NCBI RefSeq assembly: GCF_001424705.1
Contig: NZ_LMRA01000023.1
Coordinates: 375,004 to 439,003 of the forward strand
Length of the DNA stretch: 64,000 nucleotides
Reading direction: 5' to 3'
Source of the DNA: Methylobacterium sp. Leaf465
Lineage (GTDB): Bacteria; Pseudomonadota; Alphaproteobacteria; Rhizobiales; Beijerinckiaceae
Below, one piece after another: positions 39,403-49,430 of this stretch. The notes beneath the pieces are model-generated. The model was not told the DNA's origin, ran no database searches, and saw only the letters and a program-made list of their open reading frames with translations. Every line of letters begins with the position of its first letter. Position 1 is the first letter of the stretch. Position numbers and translations under genes: made by a program.

Positions 39403-40181
39403 CTCTCGCGCGAACCCGGGTGTGCGCGATCGCCGTAGTCGACGCCGACCAGGGTCAGCCCGCAGGCCGGCGCCAACGGTCCGCAACGGCTGCGGTCCCG
39501 GCTCGACAGGATGTCGCTCACGTCGTCGGCGCTGATGCGACCGCTGCCGGCCAGCATCAGGGTGCCGACCATCGAGCGGACCTGATGATGCAGGAACGCG
39601 CGGGCGGAGGTCGCCACCACGATCTCGTCGTGCAGGCCCATCGGCAGGACGGCGACATCGAGTTGATCGAGAGTTCGGATCGGGCTTTTCGCCTGGCACT
39701 CGGCGGCCCGGAAGGCGGTGAAGTCGTGCAGCCCGAGCAGGCGCGGGGCTGCGGCCTGCATCAGTCCGACATCGAGGGCCCAGGGCACCTGCCAGACATG
39801 GGCGCGGTTGAGCACGGGAGGGCTGCGCCGGTTGAGGATGCGGTAGCGGTAGTGCCGGCGGGTGGCGGAGTGGCGCGCGTTGAAGTCGGCGCCGACGATC
39901 TCGGCGCTGAGGATCGCCACCGGGTTCGGGCGTAGGTGCGCGTTGAGCGCGTCGCGTACCACGTCGGTGCGCCAGTCCCGCTCGAGGTCGAGATGGGCCA
40001 CCTGGTGCGTGGCGTGGACGCCGGTATCGGTGCGGCCGGCGCAGGTCAGGCCCGCGACCTCGCCGGAGAAGCGCTTGACCGCCGACTCGATCGCCCCCTG
40101 GACGGAGGGCTGCGCGGTCTGGCGCTGCCAGCCGCAGAACGGGCTGCCGTCGTACTCGATCACGAGCTTGTAGCGCGGCAT
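39330..40181 (-). CDS. truA: tRNA pseudouridine(38-40) synthase TruA
   Basis: TruA isomerises uridines 38-40 in the anticodon arm of tRNA. The 283-residue protein begins [19 protein letters not shown]. The catalytic aspartate is in [15 protein letters not shown], and the rest shows [15 protein letters not shown] and [19 protein letters not shown]-terminal extension of about 35 residues, longer than in most TruA, is encoded in the region overlapping dapE. The start at 40181 excludes an unconserved upstream reading through the fmt gene. fmt lies 19 bases upstream. Confidence 0.95.
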   Translation of the reverse strand: MPRYKLVIEYDGSPFCGWQRQTAQPSVQGAIESAVKRFSGEVAGLTCAGRTDTGVHATHQVAHLDLERDWRTDVVRDALNAHLRPNPVAILSAEIVGADFNARHSATRRHYRYRILNRRSPPVLNRAHVWQVPWALDVGLMQAAAPRLLGLHDFTAFRAAECQAKSPIRTLDQLDVAVLPMGLHDEIVVATSARAFLHHQVRSMVGTLMLAGSGRISADDVSDILSSRDRSRCGPLAPACGLTLVGVDYGDRAHPGSRESYGLEGDVERSACCPAKYAASTRV

Positions 40182-40200
40182 CAGGTGCGGTCCGGTTCCG

Positions 40201-41130
40201 TCATGCCAGCCGCGTGCCCGGCGTCCGGTGGGTGCCGCGCACGAACTCGGCTCCGCTGCTGACGCCCCCCTTTCCGGCGCGGCGCAGCGCGCACAGGTGC
40301 ACGGCGCCCTCGCCGCAGGCAACCGTGCCGTCCGTGTCGAGGAGCGTGCCCGGAGCGCCGGAGCCCGGCACGGCCTCGGCCGAGAGCACCTTCACCCGCT
40401 CCGGGCCCTTGCCGAAATCCGCCTCGAAGAAGGCGCCGGGAAAGGGCGACAGGCCGTTGACGTGGTCGGCGACCGCGTGGGCCGGGCGGGTCCAGTCGAT
40501 GCGGGCCTCCTCGTTGGTGATCTTGTGGGCGTAGACCACGCCGTCCTGGGCCTGGGGCGTGAAGGCGAGCGTGCCCTGCTCCAGATCCCGGAGCGCGCGG
40601 GCCATGAGGTCGGCGCCGAGCGGCATCAGCGCGTCGTGGAGTTGCCCCGCCGTCATGCCGGGGGTGATGGGAATCCGCGCCTCCAGCGCCACGGGGCCGG
40701 TATCGAGGCCGGCCTCCATCCGCATGATGCCGACGCCGCTCTCCGCATCGCCGGCCATCACGGCACGCTGGATCGGGGCGGCGCCGCGCCAGCGGGGCAG
40801 GAGCGAGCCGTGCAGGTTGAGGCAGCCGTGGCGTGGCAGGTCGAGGATCGCCTGGGGGAGAAGCAGGCCGTAGGCGACCACCACGGCGACATCGGCCCCG
40901 TGGCCGGCGAAGGTCGCGGCAGCCTCAGGTCCCTTCAGGCTCGCGGGCGTCGACACCGGCGCGCCGAGGCTCTCGGCCATCGCCTTCACTGGGGAGGGCT
41001 TGAGCGCCATGCCGCGTCCGGCCTTGGCCGGCGCACGGGTGTAGACCGCCGCGATGGCGTGGCCGTCGGCGGCGAGGCGCGCCAGGGTCGGCACGGCGAA
41101 ATCCGGCGTGCCCATGAATACGACGCGCAT
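40201..41130 (-). CDS. fmt: methionyl-tRNA formyltransferase
   Basis: Fmt formylates initiator Met-tRNA using 10-formyltetrahydrofolate. The 309-residue protein begins MRVVFMGTPDFAVPTLARL. The catalytic motif region is GCLNLHGSLLPRWRGAAPIQ with downstream GDAESGVGIMRMEAGLDTGP. The C-terminal OB-like domain follows, with the usual GTLLDTDGTVACGEGAVHL. It lies between def and truA in the order def-fmt-truA, a classic translation-initiation cluster. Confidence 0.96.
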   Translation of the reverse strand: MRVVFMGTPDFAVPTLARLAADGHAIAAVYTRAPAKAGRGMALKPSPVKAMAESLGAPVSTPASLKGPEAAATFAGHGADVAVVVAYGLLLPQAILDLPRHGCLNLHGSLLPRWRGAAPIQRAVMAGDAESGVGIMRMEAGLDTGPVALEARIPITPGMTAGQLHDALMPLGADLMARALRDLEQGTLAFTPQAQDGVVYAHKITNEEARIDWTRPAHAVADHVNGLSPFPGAFFEADFGKGPERVKVLSAEAVPGSGAPGTLLDTDGTVACGEGAVHLCALRRAGKGGVSSGAEFVRGTHRTPGTRLA

Positions 41131-41152
41131 GGCTCCTACTCCCGAAGCCGGC

Positions 41153-41668
41153 TCAGACGTCGCCGCGCTTGGCCGCCTTGGCGAATTTCTTCACCACCCG
41201 GTCACGCTTCAGCTTCGACAGGTGGTCGATGAACAGCACCCCGTCGAGGTGGTCGATCTCGTGCTGGATGCAGGTGGCCAGCAGGCCGTCGGCCTCGATC
41301 TCCTGTTCCGTGCCGTCGAGGTCGCGGAAGCGGACGCGCACGCGGTCGGGCCGCTCGACCTCCCCGTAGAATTCGGGGATCGACAGGCATCCCTCGTCGT
41401 AGATCCGCTTCTCCTCCGAGGCCCAGACGATCTCGGGATTGAGGAAGACCTGCGGCTGGCGGTCGTTCTCGTCCTTCGAGGTGTCGATGGTGACGATGCG
41501 CTTCGGTACGCCGATCTGGATCGCCGCGAGGCCCACGCCGGGAGCATCGTACATGGTCTCCAGCATGTCGGCGGCGAGCGTGCGGATCTCGTCGGTCACC
41601 GGGCCGACCGGCTCGGAGGCAAGGCGCAGGCGCGCGTCGGGCAGGATCACGAGGGGGCGGATGGTCAT
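41153..41668 (-). CDS. def: peptide deformylase
   Basis: Def removes the formyl group from nascent proteins. The 171-residue enzyme has all three family motifs: [10 protein letters not shown] (motif 1), EGCLSIP (motif 2) and [11 protein letters not shown] (motif 3), which together supply the metal-binding cysteine and histidines and the catalytic glutamate. fmt begins 22 bases downstream on the same strand, so formylation and deformylation are co-encoded. Confidence 0.97.
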   Translation of the reverse strand: MTIRPLVILPDARLRLASEPVGPVTDEIRTLAADMLETMYDAPGVGLAAIQIGVPKRIVTIDTSKDENDRQPQVFLNPEIVWASEEKRIYDEGCLSIPEFYGEVERPDRVRVRFRDLDGTEQEIEADGLLATCIQHEIDHLDGVLFIDHLSKLKRDRVVKKFAKAAKRGDV

Positions 41669-41774
41669 GGGGCGATCGGACTTGCAACGGGTGCGGGGCG
41701 GGCGGCGGCCCTGAGCCCCCGCAGATACGGGCGCGCCGGAGTCCGGTCAAATACCGGATCGGCGCGGTCCGGAG

Positions 41775-42380
41775 TCAGAACGGGGTTCGGCTGCGGATCG
41801 CGGCGGTGAGGGTGCCCTCGTCGAGGTAGTCGAGTTCGCCCCCGACCGGGACGCCATGGGCGAGGCGGGTCACCTTGAGCCCGTGCGCCTTCAGGGATTC
41901 CGTGACGTAATGGGCGGTCGTCTGCCCGTCGACGGTGGCGTTGAGGGCCAGGATGATCTCCCGCATGGCCGGGTCGGCGGCGCGGGCCACGAGGCTGTCG
42001 AGGTTGAGATGCTCGGGCCGTACGCCGTCGAGGGCCGAGAGCACGCCGCCGAGGACGTGGTAGCGGGCCGTCACCGCCCCCGAGCGCTCCAGGGCCCAGA
42101 GGTCCGAAACGTCCTCCACCACCACCAGAGTGGCCGGGTCGCGGCTCTCGTCGCAGCAGATCGTGCAGGGGTCGCGCGTATCGACGTTGCCACACGCTTG
42201 GCACACGACGATCCGCTCCGAGGCCACCCGCATCGCGTCCGCCAGCGGCGCGAGGAGCGTCTCGCGCTTCTTGATGAGCTGCAGGGCGGCGCGGCGGGCG
42301 GAGCGAGGCCCCAGACCCGGCATACGGGCCAGAAGCTGGATCAGGCGCTCGATCTCGGGACCGGCGACGGCTTGTGCCAT
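41775..42380 (-). CDS. recR: recombination protein RecR
   Basis: RecR works with RecF/RecO to load RecA at gaps in DNA. The 201-residue protein has the helix-hairpin-helix [19 protein letters not shown], the four-cysteine zinc finger ([18 protein letters not shown]), and the Toprim domain with [17 protein letters not shown] and [14 protein letters not shown]. The ATG at 42380 matches the family N-terminus; a start ten codons upstream is also open. In many genomes recR follows dnaX-ybaB, but here it is beside def, about 5 kb away from those genes. Confidence 0.96.
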   Translation of the reverse strand: MAQAVAGPEIERLIQLLARMPGLGPRSARRAALQLIKKRETLLAPLADAMRVASERIVVCQACGNVDTRDPCTICCDESRDPATLVVVEDVSDLWALERSGAVTARYHVLGGVLSALDGVRPEHLNLDSLVARAADPAMREIILALNATVDGQTTAHYVTESLKAHGLKVTRLAHGVPVGGELDYLDEGTLTAAIRSRTPF

Positions 42381-42634
42381 GGACGCAAATTCTCGTGACG
42401 GTTGGGACACCCACGCGGCAGATTACGGAGCAGGCGGGCGGATGGGACGGTACGGCGGTGCCGAACGGGTGCGACCGGCTCTCCAGCCTCGTCCGAAATA
42501 GGGTTTCCGGCCCGAAATTTCGCCCCCCGGCGTCGCGAAAACGCGGCGAAAGAACCTGCCGCACCGGCCTGCTTCCAAGGAGACTTCGTCGTTCATCCGG
42601 TTCATGTAAGTCTTTTTGTTGGCTGACAAGCGGA

Positions 42635-42662
42635 TTGACGGCAAATCGTCCGTCTCTATGCA
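42635..42662 (+). promoter_or_regulatory. candidate promoter of pckA
   Basis: TTGACG (42635-42640) and TATGCA (42657-42662) are 16 bases apart, close to the housekeeping pattern. A start near 42669 would give a leader of about 130 bases before the pckA ATG, containing the inverted repeat at 42672-42735. Confidence 0.4.
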
Positions 42663-42671
42663 GGAAGGGCG

Positions 42672-42735
42672 CGGCTTTCGAGCGGTGAACCTGCGCGCGG
42701 TGGACCTGACCAACCACGCGGACGCTCGAAAGCCG
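42672..42735 (+). repeat. 13-bp inverted repeat in the pckA leader
   Basis: CGGCTTTCGAGCG (42672-42684) and CGCTCGAAAGCCG (42723-42735) are exact reverse complements with 38 bases between them. They lie 66-129 bases before the pckA ATG, immediately after the candidate promoter. In the message they could form a long stem-loop; in DNA they could be paired operator halves. The 420-base gap between recR and pckA otherwise contains no gene. Confidence 0.6.
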
Positions 42736-42800
42736 AACGACGTCGGAGAGCCGACGGCTCCCGGTGATGGGTGGCGACGCGATCAGGTGCCCGAGGAGAG

Positions 42801-44423
42801 ATGAGCGTGACCAATATCGGCGAATTCAATGCAGCGCACGGTTCCGAAGCCATCGGGCTGCGCAACCTGAAGGCGGTCCACTGGAACCTCGAGGTTCCCC
42901 GCCTCTACGAGGAAGCCCTGGCCCGCGGCGAGGGACAGCTCGCCCGCGGCGGCGCCTTCGTGGCCACCACCGGGTCCCACACCGGCCGCTCGCCCAAGGA
43001 CAAGTTCGTGGTGCGCGACGCCGCCACGGAGAACGAGATCTGGTGGGACAACAACGGCGCGATCACGCCCGAGCAGTTCGAGACCCTGTACGCCGATTTC
43101 CTCGCCCATGCGGAGGGCCGTGAGCTGTTCGCGCAGGACCTGCGCGGCGGGGCCGACCCGTCGCATGGCGTCAATGCGCGGGTGTACACGGAGCTCGCCT
43201 GGCACTCCCTCTTCATCCGCAACCTGCTGATCCGGCCGGATCGCGCGTCCCTTGCGGACTACGTCCCCGAGTTGACGATCATCGACCTGCCGAGCTTTCA
43301 GGCCGAGCCGCACCGGCACGGCTGCCGCTCGAAGACGGTGATCGCCATCGACTTCGCGCGCAAGCTCGTCCTCATCGGCGGCTCGGCCTATGCCGGCGAG
43401 ATGAAGAAATCGGTCTTCACGTATCTCAATTATGTGCTCCCCGGCGCTGGCGTGATGCCGATGCACTGCTCGGCCAACGCGGCCCTCGACGAAGCCGGCG
43501 ACTCGGCCCTGTTCTTCGGCCTGTCGGGCACCGGCAAGACCACCCTCTCGAACGATTCCTCCCGCCAGCTCCTGGGCGACGACGAGCACGGCTGGAGCCA
43601 GGACGGCATCTTCAACTTCGAAGGCGGCTGCTACGCCAAGACCATCCGTCTCTCGCGCAACGCCGAGCCGGAGATCTACGCCACCACCGAGCGCTTCGGC
43701 ACGGTGATGGAGAACGTGGTGATCGACCCGGAGACCCGGGTCCCGGATTTCGACGACGCCTCGCTCACCGAGAACACCCGCTGCGCCTACCCGCTCGACT
43801 TCATCGCCAATGCGAGCGCGACGGGACGCGCCGCGCACCCCAAGAACATCGTCATGCTCACCTGCGATGCCTTCGGCGTGATGCCGCCGATCGCTCGGCT
43901 GACCGGCGCCGAGGCGATGTACCACTTCCTCTCCGGCTACACCGCCAAGGTCGCCGGCACGGAGCGCGGGCTGACCGCACCGGAGGCGACGTTCTCGACC
44001 TGCTTCGGCGCGCCGTTCATGCCCCGCCACCCCAGCGTCTACGGCAACCTGCTGCGGGACCTCATCGCCCATCACGAGGTCGATTGCTGGCTCGTGAACA
44101 CCGGCTGGACCGGGGGCGGCGTCGGCACCGGGCGCCGCATGCCGATCCGGGTCACCCGCCGCCTGCTCACGGCCGCCCTGGACGGCTCCCTGGCGCATGT
44201 CGAGTTCCGGCGCGATCCCTATTTCGGCTTCCGGGTGCCCGTCGCGGTGCCGGGCGTCGAGACGGAGGTGCTGTCTCCGATCGAGACCTGGACCAACAAG
44301 GCGGCCTTCCACGAGACCGCGACGCGCCTCGTCACGATGTTCCAGGAGAACTTCAAGCGCTTCGCCGCCCACGTGGACGCGGAGGTCCGCGCCGCCGAGC
44401 CGGTGCTCTCCGCGGCCGCCTGA
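42801..44423 (+). CDS. pckA: phosphoenolpyruvate carboxykinase (ATP)
   Basis: PckA converts oxaloacetate and ATP to phosphoenolpyruvate, the entry to gluconeogenesis. The 540-residue protein shows [15 protein letters not shown], metal- and substrate-binding [16 protein letters not shown], the kinase-1a loop [15 protein letters not shown] and [13 protein letters not shown]. The ATG at 42801 follows GAGGAGAG directly, which fixes the start over one ten codons upstream. In a methylotroph-like organism it links C4 acids to carbohydrate synthesis. The leader carries a notable inverted repeat. Confidence 0.96.
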   Translation: MSVTNIGEFNAAHGSEAIGLRNLKAVHWNLEVPRLYEEALARGEGQLARGGAFVATTGSHTGRSPKDKFVVRDAATENEIWWDNNGAITPEQFETLYADFLAHAEGRELFAQDLRGGADPSHGVNARVYTELAWHSLFIRNLLIRPDRASLADYVPELTIIDLPSFQAEPHRHGCRSKTVIAIDFARKLVLIGGSAYAGEMKKSVFTYLNYVLPGAGVMPMHCSANAALDEAGDSALFFGLSGTGKTTLSNDSSRQLLGDDEHGWSQDGIFNFEGGCYAKTIRLSRNAEPEIYATTERFGTVMENVVIDPETRVPDFDDASLTENTRCAYPLDFIANASATGRAAHPKNIVMLTCDAFGVMPPIARLTGAEAMYHFLSGYTAKVAGTERGLTAPEATFSTCFGAPFMPRHPSVYGNLLRDLIAHHEVDCWLVNTGWTGGGVGTGRRMPIRVTRRLLTAALDGSLAHVEFRRDPYFGFRVPVAVPGVETEVLSPIETWTNKAAFHETATRLVTMFQENFKRFAAHVDAEVRAAEPVLSAAA

Positions 44424-44481
44424 GCGCCGGCCATCCGGGGCGCGGCGCGTCCGCGTCCCGGCACGGGGTCCGATGGGGGCG

Positions 44482-44814
44482 CTACGGTTTCGGGGTCGCT
44501 CCGCGCGCGGGATCCTCGTCGCACAGGACATCGTCGCACAGGACCTCGGGGGCATTCTCCCGCGCTTCGCGAAAGAGGACGCCGACTTCGTTCCCGCTGG
44601 ACCAGATCGTCTGCGCCCGGTAGGCGGTGTCGCCCGGGTCGAGGAAGAGGTCGAAGCTGTCCGGAACCTCGACCTCCGTGCAGAAGGCGACGCGGGCCCC
44701 GATGGGCGACAGGTTTCGCACGAGGCAGGGCGTCGTCTCGGCCGATGCCCCGTCGAGGGCAACACGACCGGACAAATGCGTCAGGGCCCGAACGGCGTTG
44801 CGATGCTCATCCAT
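44482..44814 (-). CDS. PilZ domain protein (c-di-GMP receptor)
   Basis: The 110-residue protein is a stand-alone PilZ domain. Both c-di-GMP-binding elements are present: RNAVR (RxxxR) near the N-terminus and NLSPIGARV (D/NxSxxG) about 35 residues later. The C-terminus is acidic with a short internal repeat (VLCDDVLCDED). It has no membrane segment. A GTG seven codons upstream is an alternative start. The SiaD-type cyclase at 18,983 is a possible source of its ligand, but no linkage is shown. Confidence 0.85.
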   Translation of the reverse strand: MDEHRNAVRALTHLSGRVALDGASAETTPCLVRNLSPIGARVAFCTEVEVPDSFDLFLDPGDTAYRAQTIWSSGNEVGVLFREARENAPEVLCDDVLCDEDPARGATPKP

Positions 44815-44969
44815 GCCTGCAACAGACACGGGCATCCGTTAAGACAGCCCGACTCCGATCGGTGAAAAGCGGGGCTATCGGCCGTAGACCGGTTGATGGC
44901 GGAGCAGATCGTGTCTCGAACCACGGATTCGGCGCGCCGAAGTGCCGGACGGGGCCCGCGCGGGATGGC

Positions 44970-46877
44970 TCAGGCCGCCTCGCGCACCATCGCCTGGCGC
45001 ACCTTGAGGGCCAGCTGCTCCAGGGTATAGGGCTTGGCCAGCAACTGTACGTCGGCATCGACCAGCCCGTTATGCACGATGGCGTTGCGGGTATAGCCGG
45101 TCGTGAAGAGCACCGGCAGGTCGGGCCGGCGCTCGTGGACGGCCTGGGCGAGCTCGCGGCCGTTGACCTCCGGCATGACCACGTCGGTGAAGAGCAGCGC
45201 GATCTCGGGATGCGTGTCGAGCTTCTGCAGGGCGTCCTTGGCACCCTCCGCGTGGATCACGGTGTAACGCAGGTCGCGCAGGGCCGCGACGGCGAGGTCG
45301 CGCACCCCGTCCTCGTCCTCGACGACCAGGATCACCTCCCGGGCCGAGCCCTCCGGGAGCATCGTCGGCGTGACCCGCGCCATCTCGGCGGCGTCGCCGA
45401 GATGGCGCGGCAGGTAGAGCCGGACCGTCGTTCCCCGCCCGGGTTCGGAATAGATCGCCACGTGGCCGCCGGACTGGCGGACGAAGCCGTAGACCTGGCT
45501 GAGACCGAGCCCGGTGCCCTGTCCGACGGGTTTCGTCGTGAAGAACGGATCGAACGCCTTGGCGGCGACGTCGGGCGGCATGCCGCCGCCGCTGTCGGTG
45601 AGGGCGACAAGGACGTATGGGCCGGCCGGAACGCCGGGATTCCGGGCGGCATAGGTCTCGTCGAGATGGACGTTGTCGGTCTCGATGACGAGTCGGCCAC
45701 CCTTCGGCATCGCGTCGCAGGCGTTCACCGCGAGGTTGAGAATCGCGTTCTCCAGCTGGTTGGCATCGGCCTTCGTGGTCCAGAGGTCGGGGGCCGCCAC
45801 GGTCTCGATCCGGATGGATTCGCCCAGGCTGCGGCGCAGCAGGTCGGACATCGCGGCAATGAGGCGGTTGCAGGCGATGGCCTCCGGGGCCAGGGGCTGC
45901 TTGCGGGCGAAGGCGAGCAGCCGATGCGTGAGGGTCGCTGCCCGGTCTGCGGCCTTGAGGGCCTGCTCGGCGTAGCGCTCCACCGCCCGCTCTCCGCGTT
46001 CCAGGCGTCGCTTGAGGAGGCTGAGATTGCCGATGACGATCGCCAGCATGTTGTTGAAGTCGTGCGCGAGGCCGCCGGTGAGCTGCCCGAGGGCTTCCAT
46101 CTTCTGGGATTGGCGCAGCCGATTCTCCAGCATGTCGCGGGTGGCGGCGGCCTCGATCAGGGACGCGTTCGCCTCCTGCAGGGCCGCGTGGGCGCGAAGG
46201 GTCCGCTGATGGCGCCGGCTCGCGTCGATCACCACGTACGCGCCGAGGAGGACGATGAGGACCACGGCCGCCGCGACGGCGAGCTGCACCTGGCGGGCAG
46301 CCTCGCCCGCCTGTTCCTGTCGACTGATCAGGCGGCGATAATTGTCGGCCTGCGCCTCACCGAAGAGCGAGCGGATCTCGTCCATGAGGTGCTTGCCCTC
46401 GCCGGAGCGCATGCGCGCCAGGGCCGCTTCCACCTGGCCGGTGCGGCGCAGGGCGACGGTCTCGCGCATCTCCCCGAGCTTGGCCTCGGCGGCGCGGCTG
46501 AGCCGGGCGATGATCGCCGACATGCCCGGATTGCGCGCAACGGCTTCCGCGATGGTGGACAGGCGGCCGGGCGTCCTCGCGCCGGCTTCCTCGTAGAGCT
46601 TGAGGTAGGTCTCGTCGCCCGAGAGGAGAAACCCGCGCTGTCCCGATTCCGCATCCTGGAGGCCGGAATACAGGGTGAAGATGGCGTCCCGGATGCGGAC
46701 GCTGCGGCGCAGTTCGGCTCGGTTCGCATCCTGCTCCGCAACCAGATTGGCTGTCGCAGCAGCTGTCGCGATCAGAAGTAAAAATCCGATGATGAGAGGC
46801 GCAATGTCCCTGAAGCGTCCAGGTACAGCCTTGGGCTGTATCGGCGTAGCCCGAGGAAGATGCGCATCAAAGTTCAT
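44970..46877 (-). CDS. hybrid sensor histidine kinase with CHASE3-like sensor and receiver domain
   Basis: The protein is 635 residues. The first membrane helix is DIAPLIIGFLLLIATAAAT. The periplasmic CHASE3-like domain contains GLQDAESGQRGFLLSGDETY, and a second helix, VAAAVVLIVLLGAYVVID, follows. After a coiled coil comes the kinase core with phosphoacceptor GGLAHDFNNMLAIV, N-box LENAILNLAVNACDAM, and G-boxes LTDSGGGMPPDVA and GQGTGLGLSQVYGF. The C-terminal receiver has the aspartate in LLFTDVVMPEVNG. The receiver may act as a phosphate sink or pass phosphate onward. No cognate regulator is adjacent. Confidence 0.93.
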   Translation of the reverse strand: MNFDAHLPRATPIQPKAVPGRFRDIAPLIIGFLLLIATAAATANLVAEQDANRAELRRSVRIRDAIFTLYSGLQDAESGQRGFLLSGDETYLKLYEEAGARTPGRLSTIAEAVARNPGMSAIIARLSRAAEAKLGEMRETVALRRTGQVEAALARMRSGEGKHLMDEIRSLFGEAQADNYRRLISRQEQAGEAARQVQLAVAAAVVLIVLLGAYVVIDASRRHQRTLRAHAALQEANASLIEAAATRDMLENRLRQSQKMEALGQLTGGLAHDFNNMLAIVIGNLSLLKRRLERGERAVERYAEQALKAADRAATLTHRLLAFARKQPLAPEAIACNRLIAAMSDLLRRSLGESIRIETVAAPDLWTTKADANQLENAILNLAVNACDAMPKGGRLVIETDNVHLDETYAARNPGVPAGPYVLVALTDSGGGMPPDVAAKAFDPFFTTKPVGQGTGLGLSQVYGFVRQSGGHVAIYSEPGRGTTVRLYLPRHLGDAAEMARVTPTMLPEGSAREVILVVEDEDGVRDLAVAALRDLRYTVIHAEGAKDALQKLDTHPEIALLFTDVVMPEVNGRELAQAVHERRPDLPVLFTTGYTRNAIVHNGLVDADVQLLAKPYTLEQLALKVRQAMVREAA

Positions 46878-46990
46878 GATCCAGCCGGCGGGAGAACGTT
46901 GGAGCCCCAACGTTCCACTCCGACCAGCCCATGGCAACGCTTCGGCGACCAAATTGTGATCGATGTTGCCGAATTGCCGGGTTGACGGTC

Positions 46991-47311
46991 TCAGAACAAC
47001 TTCATGCCCGGGGGGATCGGCAGGCCCTTGGTGAGTTCGGCCATCCGCTCGGCTGCAACCTGTTCGGCCTTGCCGCGGGCATCGTTGACCGCCGCTACGA
47101 TGAGGTCCTCCAGGATCTCGCGCTCGTCGGCCACGAGCATGGCGGGGTCGATCTGTACACCCTTCACGAGGCCTTTGGCCGTCATCGTCACGCGGACGGC
47201 GCCCCCGCCCGACGCACCCGACACCTCGACGGTGTCGAGTTCGTCCTGCAGGGAGGCCATTTTCTCCTGCATCGCCTGGGCCTGCTTCATGATGCCCATG
47301 AGGTCGCGCAT
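46991..47311 (-). CDS. YbaB/EbfC family nucleoid-associated protein
   Basis: The 106-residue protein begins MRDLMGIMKQAQAMQEKMAS and has VRVTMTAKGLVKGVQIDP and LEDLIVAAVNDARGKAEQ, the full YbaB pattern. These small dimers bind DNA loosely. It lies 67 bases downstream of dnaX on the same strand, the standard dnaX-ybaB pair. A start 14 codons upstream is open but unconserved. Confidence 0.93.
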   Translation of the reverse strand: MRDLMGIMKQAQAMQEKMASLQDELDTVEVSGASGGGAVRVTMTAKGLVKGVQIDPAMLVADEREILEDLIVAAVNDARGKAEQVAAERMAELTKGLPIPPGMKLF

Positions 47312-47378
47312 CGGGTCTGCCCTCTCTGTCGTTCCGGAACCGGGATGGATCACATCTGGGGCGCCACGGCCCCGGAGG

Positions 47379-49259
47379 CTATGTCTCGTCGTCGGGCTCG
47401 TCGGTCTCGGCCTCGCCGGTAGGCGCGGCCTCGATCGCCGGCGATCCCTCGGGCGCCTTGTCGCGCACGTCGACGATCTGCGCTCCGGGAAACCGGGCCA
47501 GGACCTCGCGAACCAGGGGATGGGCGGCGGCGTTCTGGTGGCGGGTCTCGGTGGCGGCGCGCGCGGTGGCGTCGAGGGTCGGCTCGCCGGCCTCCTTCGA
47601 CAGGGCGACGATCCAGCGCCGGCCGGTCCAGGCGTCCAGGGCGCGGGCGAGGTCGTTGGCGATGCTCTGGCGCCCCCCGTCGGCGAGGCGGAACTCGATG
47701 CGCCCTTCCTCGAAGCGCACGAGGTGGACCTCGCGCTCCAGGGCCATCTTCAGGCCGATGTCGCGCTTGGCATCGGCCAGGGCGACGACGTCGGTGAACC
47801 GGAGCAGGCGCGGCCCTTCGGGCTGCGGCGCGGGAGCCGGGCTCGCGAGGGCGGGGCGCGGCCCGCCGCCATTGGCCGCCATGGTCAGGGCGGGGCGCGG
47901 CGGCGGCGCCTCCCCGGAAAAGGTCGGGATCGGTGGCAGGGCCGGGCGGCTCTCGGCCATCGCGGGGACCGGCGACGGGGATTGGGCGAGGGGCTGGGCC
48001 GCGGCACCGGAGGCTGCCGCGGGGCCCGTCAGCGCCTGGGCCTTCATCTGGCGCAGGGCCTCGTCCGGGGTCGGCAGGTCGGCCGCGTAGGCGAGACGCA
48101 CCAGGGCCATCTCGGCCGCCGCCAGCGGGCGGGTCGCCGTCTGCACCTCGGGGATCGCCTTCAGGAGGATCTGCCAGGCCCGCGACAGCACGCGGACCGA
48201 AAGTGTCTTCGCGAACGCGCTCCCACGCGACCGCTCCGCTTCGCTCAGGGTCGGATCGGCGGCAGCCTCGTCCGGCACCAGCTTCAGGCGGGTGACGAGG
48301 TGGGTGAAGCTCGCGAGGTCGGACAGGATCACGGCCGGGTCTGCGCCGGCCTCGTACTGCCCGCGCACCTCCGCGAAGGAGGCCGGAATGTCGCCGCGCA
48401 TCACCGCCTCGAACAGGTCGACGATGCGGCCGCGATCGGCCAGCCCCAGCATGTCGCGCACGCTCTGGGCGCTGACGAGGCCGGCCCCGTGGGCGATCGC
48501 CTGGTCGAGGAGCGAGAGCGCGTCGCGCACGGAGCCCTCGGCCGCCCGGGTGATCGCCGCCAGCGCCTCCGCGTCGGCCTCGACGGATTCGGCGGCGCAG
48601 ATCCGGGCGAGGTGCCCGACCAGGGTTTCGGCCTCGACGCGGCGCAGGTCGAAGCGCTGGCACCGGGACAGGATGGTCACCGGCACCTTGCGGATCTCGG
48701 TGGTGGCGAAGACGAACTTGGCGTGCGGCGGTGGCTCCTCCAGGGTCTTCAGGAAGGCGTTGAACGCCTTCTCCGAAAGCATGTGGACCTCGTCGACGAT
48801 GTAGACCTTGTAGCGGGCCGAGACCGGCGAATAGCGGATGCCGTCGATGATGCCGCGCACGTCGTCGATGCCGGTATGCGAGGCGGCATCCATCTCCAGC
48901 ACGTCCATGTGCCGGGATTCCATGATGGCCTGGCAGTGCCGGCCGAGCTCCGGCATCGCGATGGTGGGGCCGGTATCGGGATGGCCGTCGCGGACGTAGT
49001 TCAGGCCGCGGGCGAGGATTCGGGCGGTGGTGGTCTTGCCGACGCCGCGCACGCCGGTGAGCATCCAGGCCTGTGGGATGCGGTTGGCCGCGAAGGCATT
49101 GGCCAGAGTCCGCACCATGGCGCCCTGGCCGATCAGGTCGTCGAAGTTCTGGGGCCGGTACTTGCGCGCCAGCACCCGATAGGGCGTGGCGGCCGGGGTC
49201 GGCTCGGGAAGGCCGGGCAGGAGCCCGGCATCGCTCAGAGGACCGGAGGTCGCGTCCAT
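47379..49259 (-). CDS. dnaX: DNA polymerase III subunits gamma/tau
   Basis: DnaX is the motor of the clamp loader and links the two core polymerases. The 626-residue protein has Walker A GVRGVGKTTTARILARG at about 69-85, VYIVDEVHMLSEKAFNAFLK (Walker B), the sensor ATTEIRKVPVTILSRCQRFD and a collar domain. A proline/alanine-rich linker at about 400-475 and a C-terminal tau part follow. The zinc module between Walker A and DAASHTG, which has four cysteines in E. coli, retains only Cys109. ybaB follows and the SRP RNA gene lies just upstream. Confidence 0.95.
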   Translation of the reverse strand: MDATSGPLSDAGLLPGLPEPTPAATPYRVLARKYRPQNFDDLIGQGAMVRTLANAFAANRIPQAWMLTGVRGVGKTTTARILARGLNYVRDGHPDTGPTIAMPELGRHCQAIMESRHMDVLEMDAASHTGIDDVRGIIDGIRYSPVSARYKVYIVDEVHMLSEKAFNAFLKTLEEPPPHAKFVFATTEIRKVPVTILSRCQRFDLRRVEAETLVGHLARICAAESVEADAEALAAITRAAEGSVRDALSLLDQAIAHGAGLVSAQSVRDMLGLADRGRIVDLFEAVMRGDIPASFAEVRGQYEAGADPAVILSDLASFTHLVTRLKLVPDEAAADPTLSEAERSRGSAFAKTLSVRVLSRAWQILLKAIPEVQTATRPLAAAEMALVRLAYAADLPTPDEALRQMKAQALTGPAAASGAAAQPLAQSPSPVPAMAESRPALPPIPTFSGEAPPPRPALTMAANGGGPRPALASPAPAPQPEGPRLLRFTDVVALADAKRDIGLKMALEREVHLVRFEEGRIEFRLADGGRQSIANDLARALDAWTGRRWIVALSKEAGEPTLDATARAATETRHQNAAAHPLVREVLARFPGAQIVDVRDKAPEGSPAIEAAPTGEAETDEPDDET

Positions 49260-49330
49260 GCCGCCTTGCTGGGTTGGTGCGGCTCCGGTCGGAGGGTGCC
49301 GCCACGCGAGCCCGAGGCATCGATCGAGGT

Positions 49331-49424
49331 GGGAGGCTGGACGAAGACCCGCTCGGTCTCGTTAGGGCTGCTTCCTTCCGGACCTGACCCGGTTGGCGAG
49401 TGAAACGTCCCTCGCCAACCTCCC
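49331..49424 (-). ncRNA. ffs: signal recognition particle RNA, small bacterial type
   Basis: The minus strand contains GGTCAGGTCCGGAAGGAAGC (within 49367-49390), the Ffh-binding core with the GGAA tetraloop. The flanking ends pair as GGGAGGTTGG (49424-49415) with CCAGCCTCCC (49340-49331), giving the closing stem of a single long hairpin of about 94 bases. The 5' and 3' ends may extend a few bases further. It lies 72 bases upstream of dnaX, an arrangement common in alphaproteobacteria, and has a good promoter directly upstream. Confidence 0.95.
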
Positions 49425-49430
49425 GAGGGC

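Noticed and set aside
42423..42713. A minus-strand frame upstream of recR
   Set aside because: It covers the pckA promoter region, lacks a ribosome-binding site and shows no conserved features.
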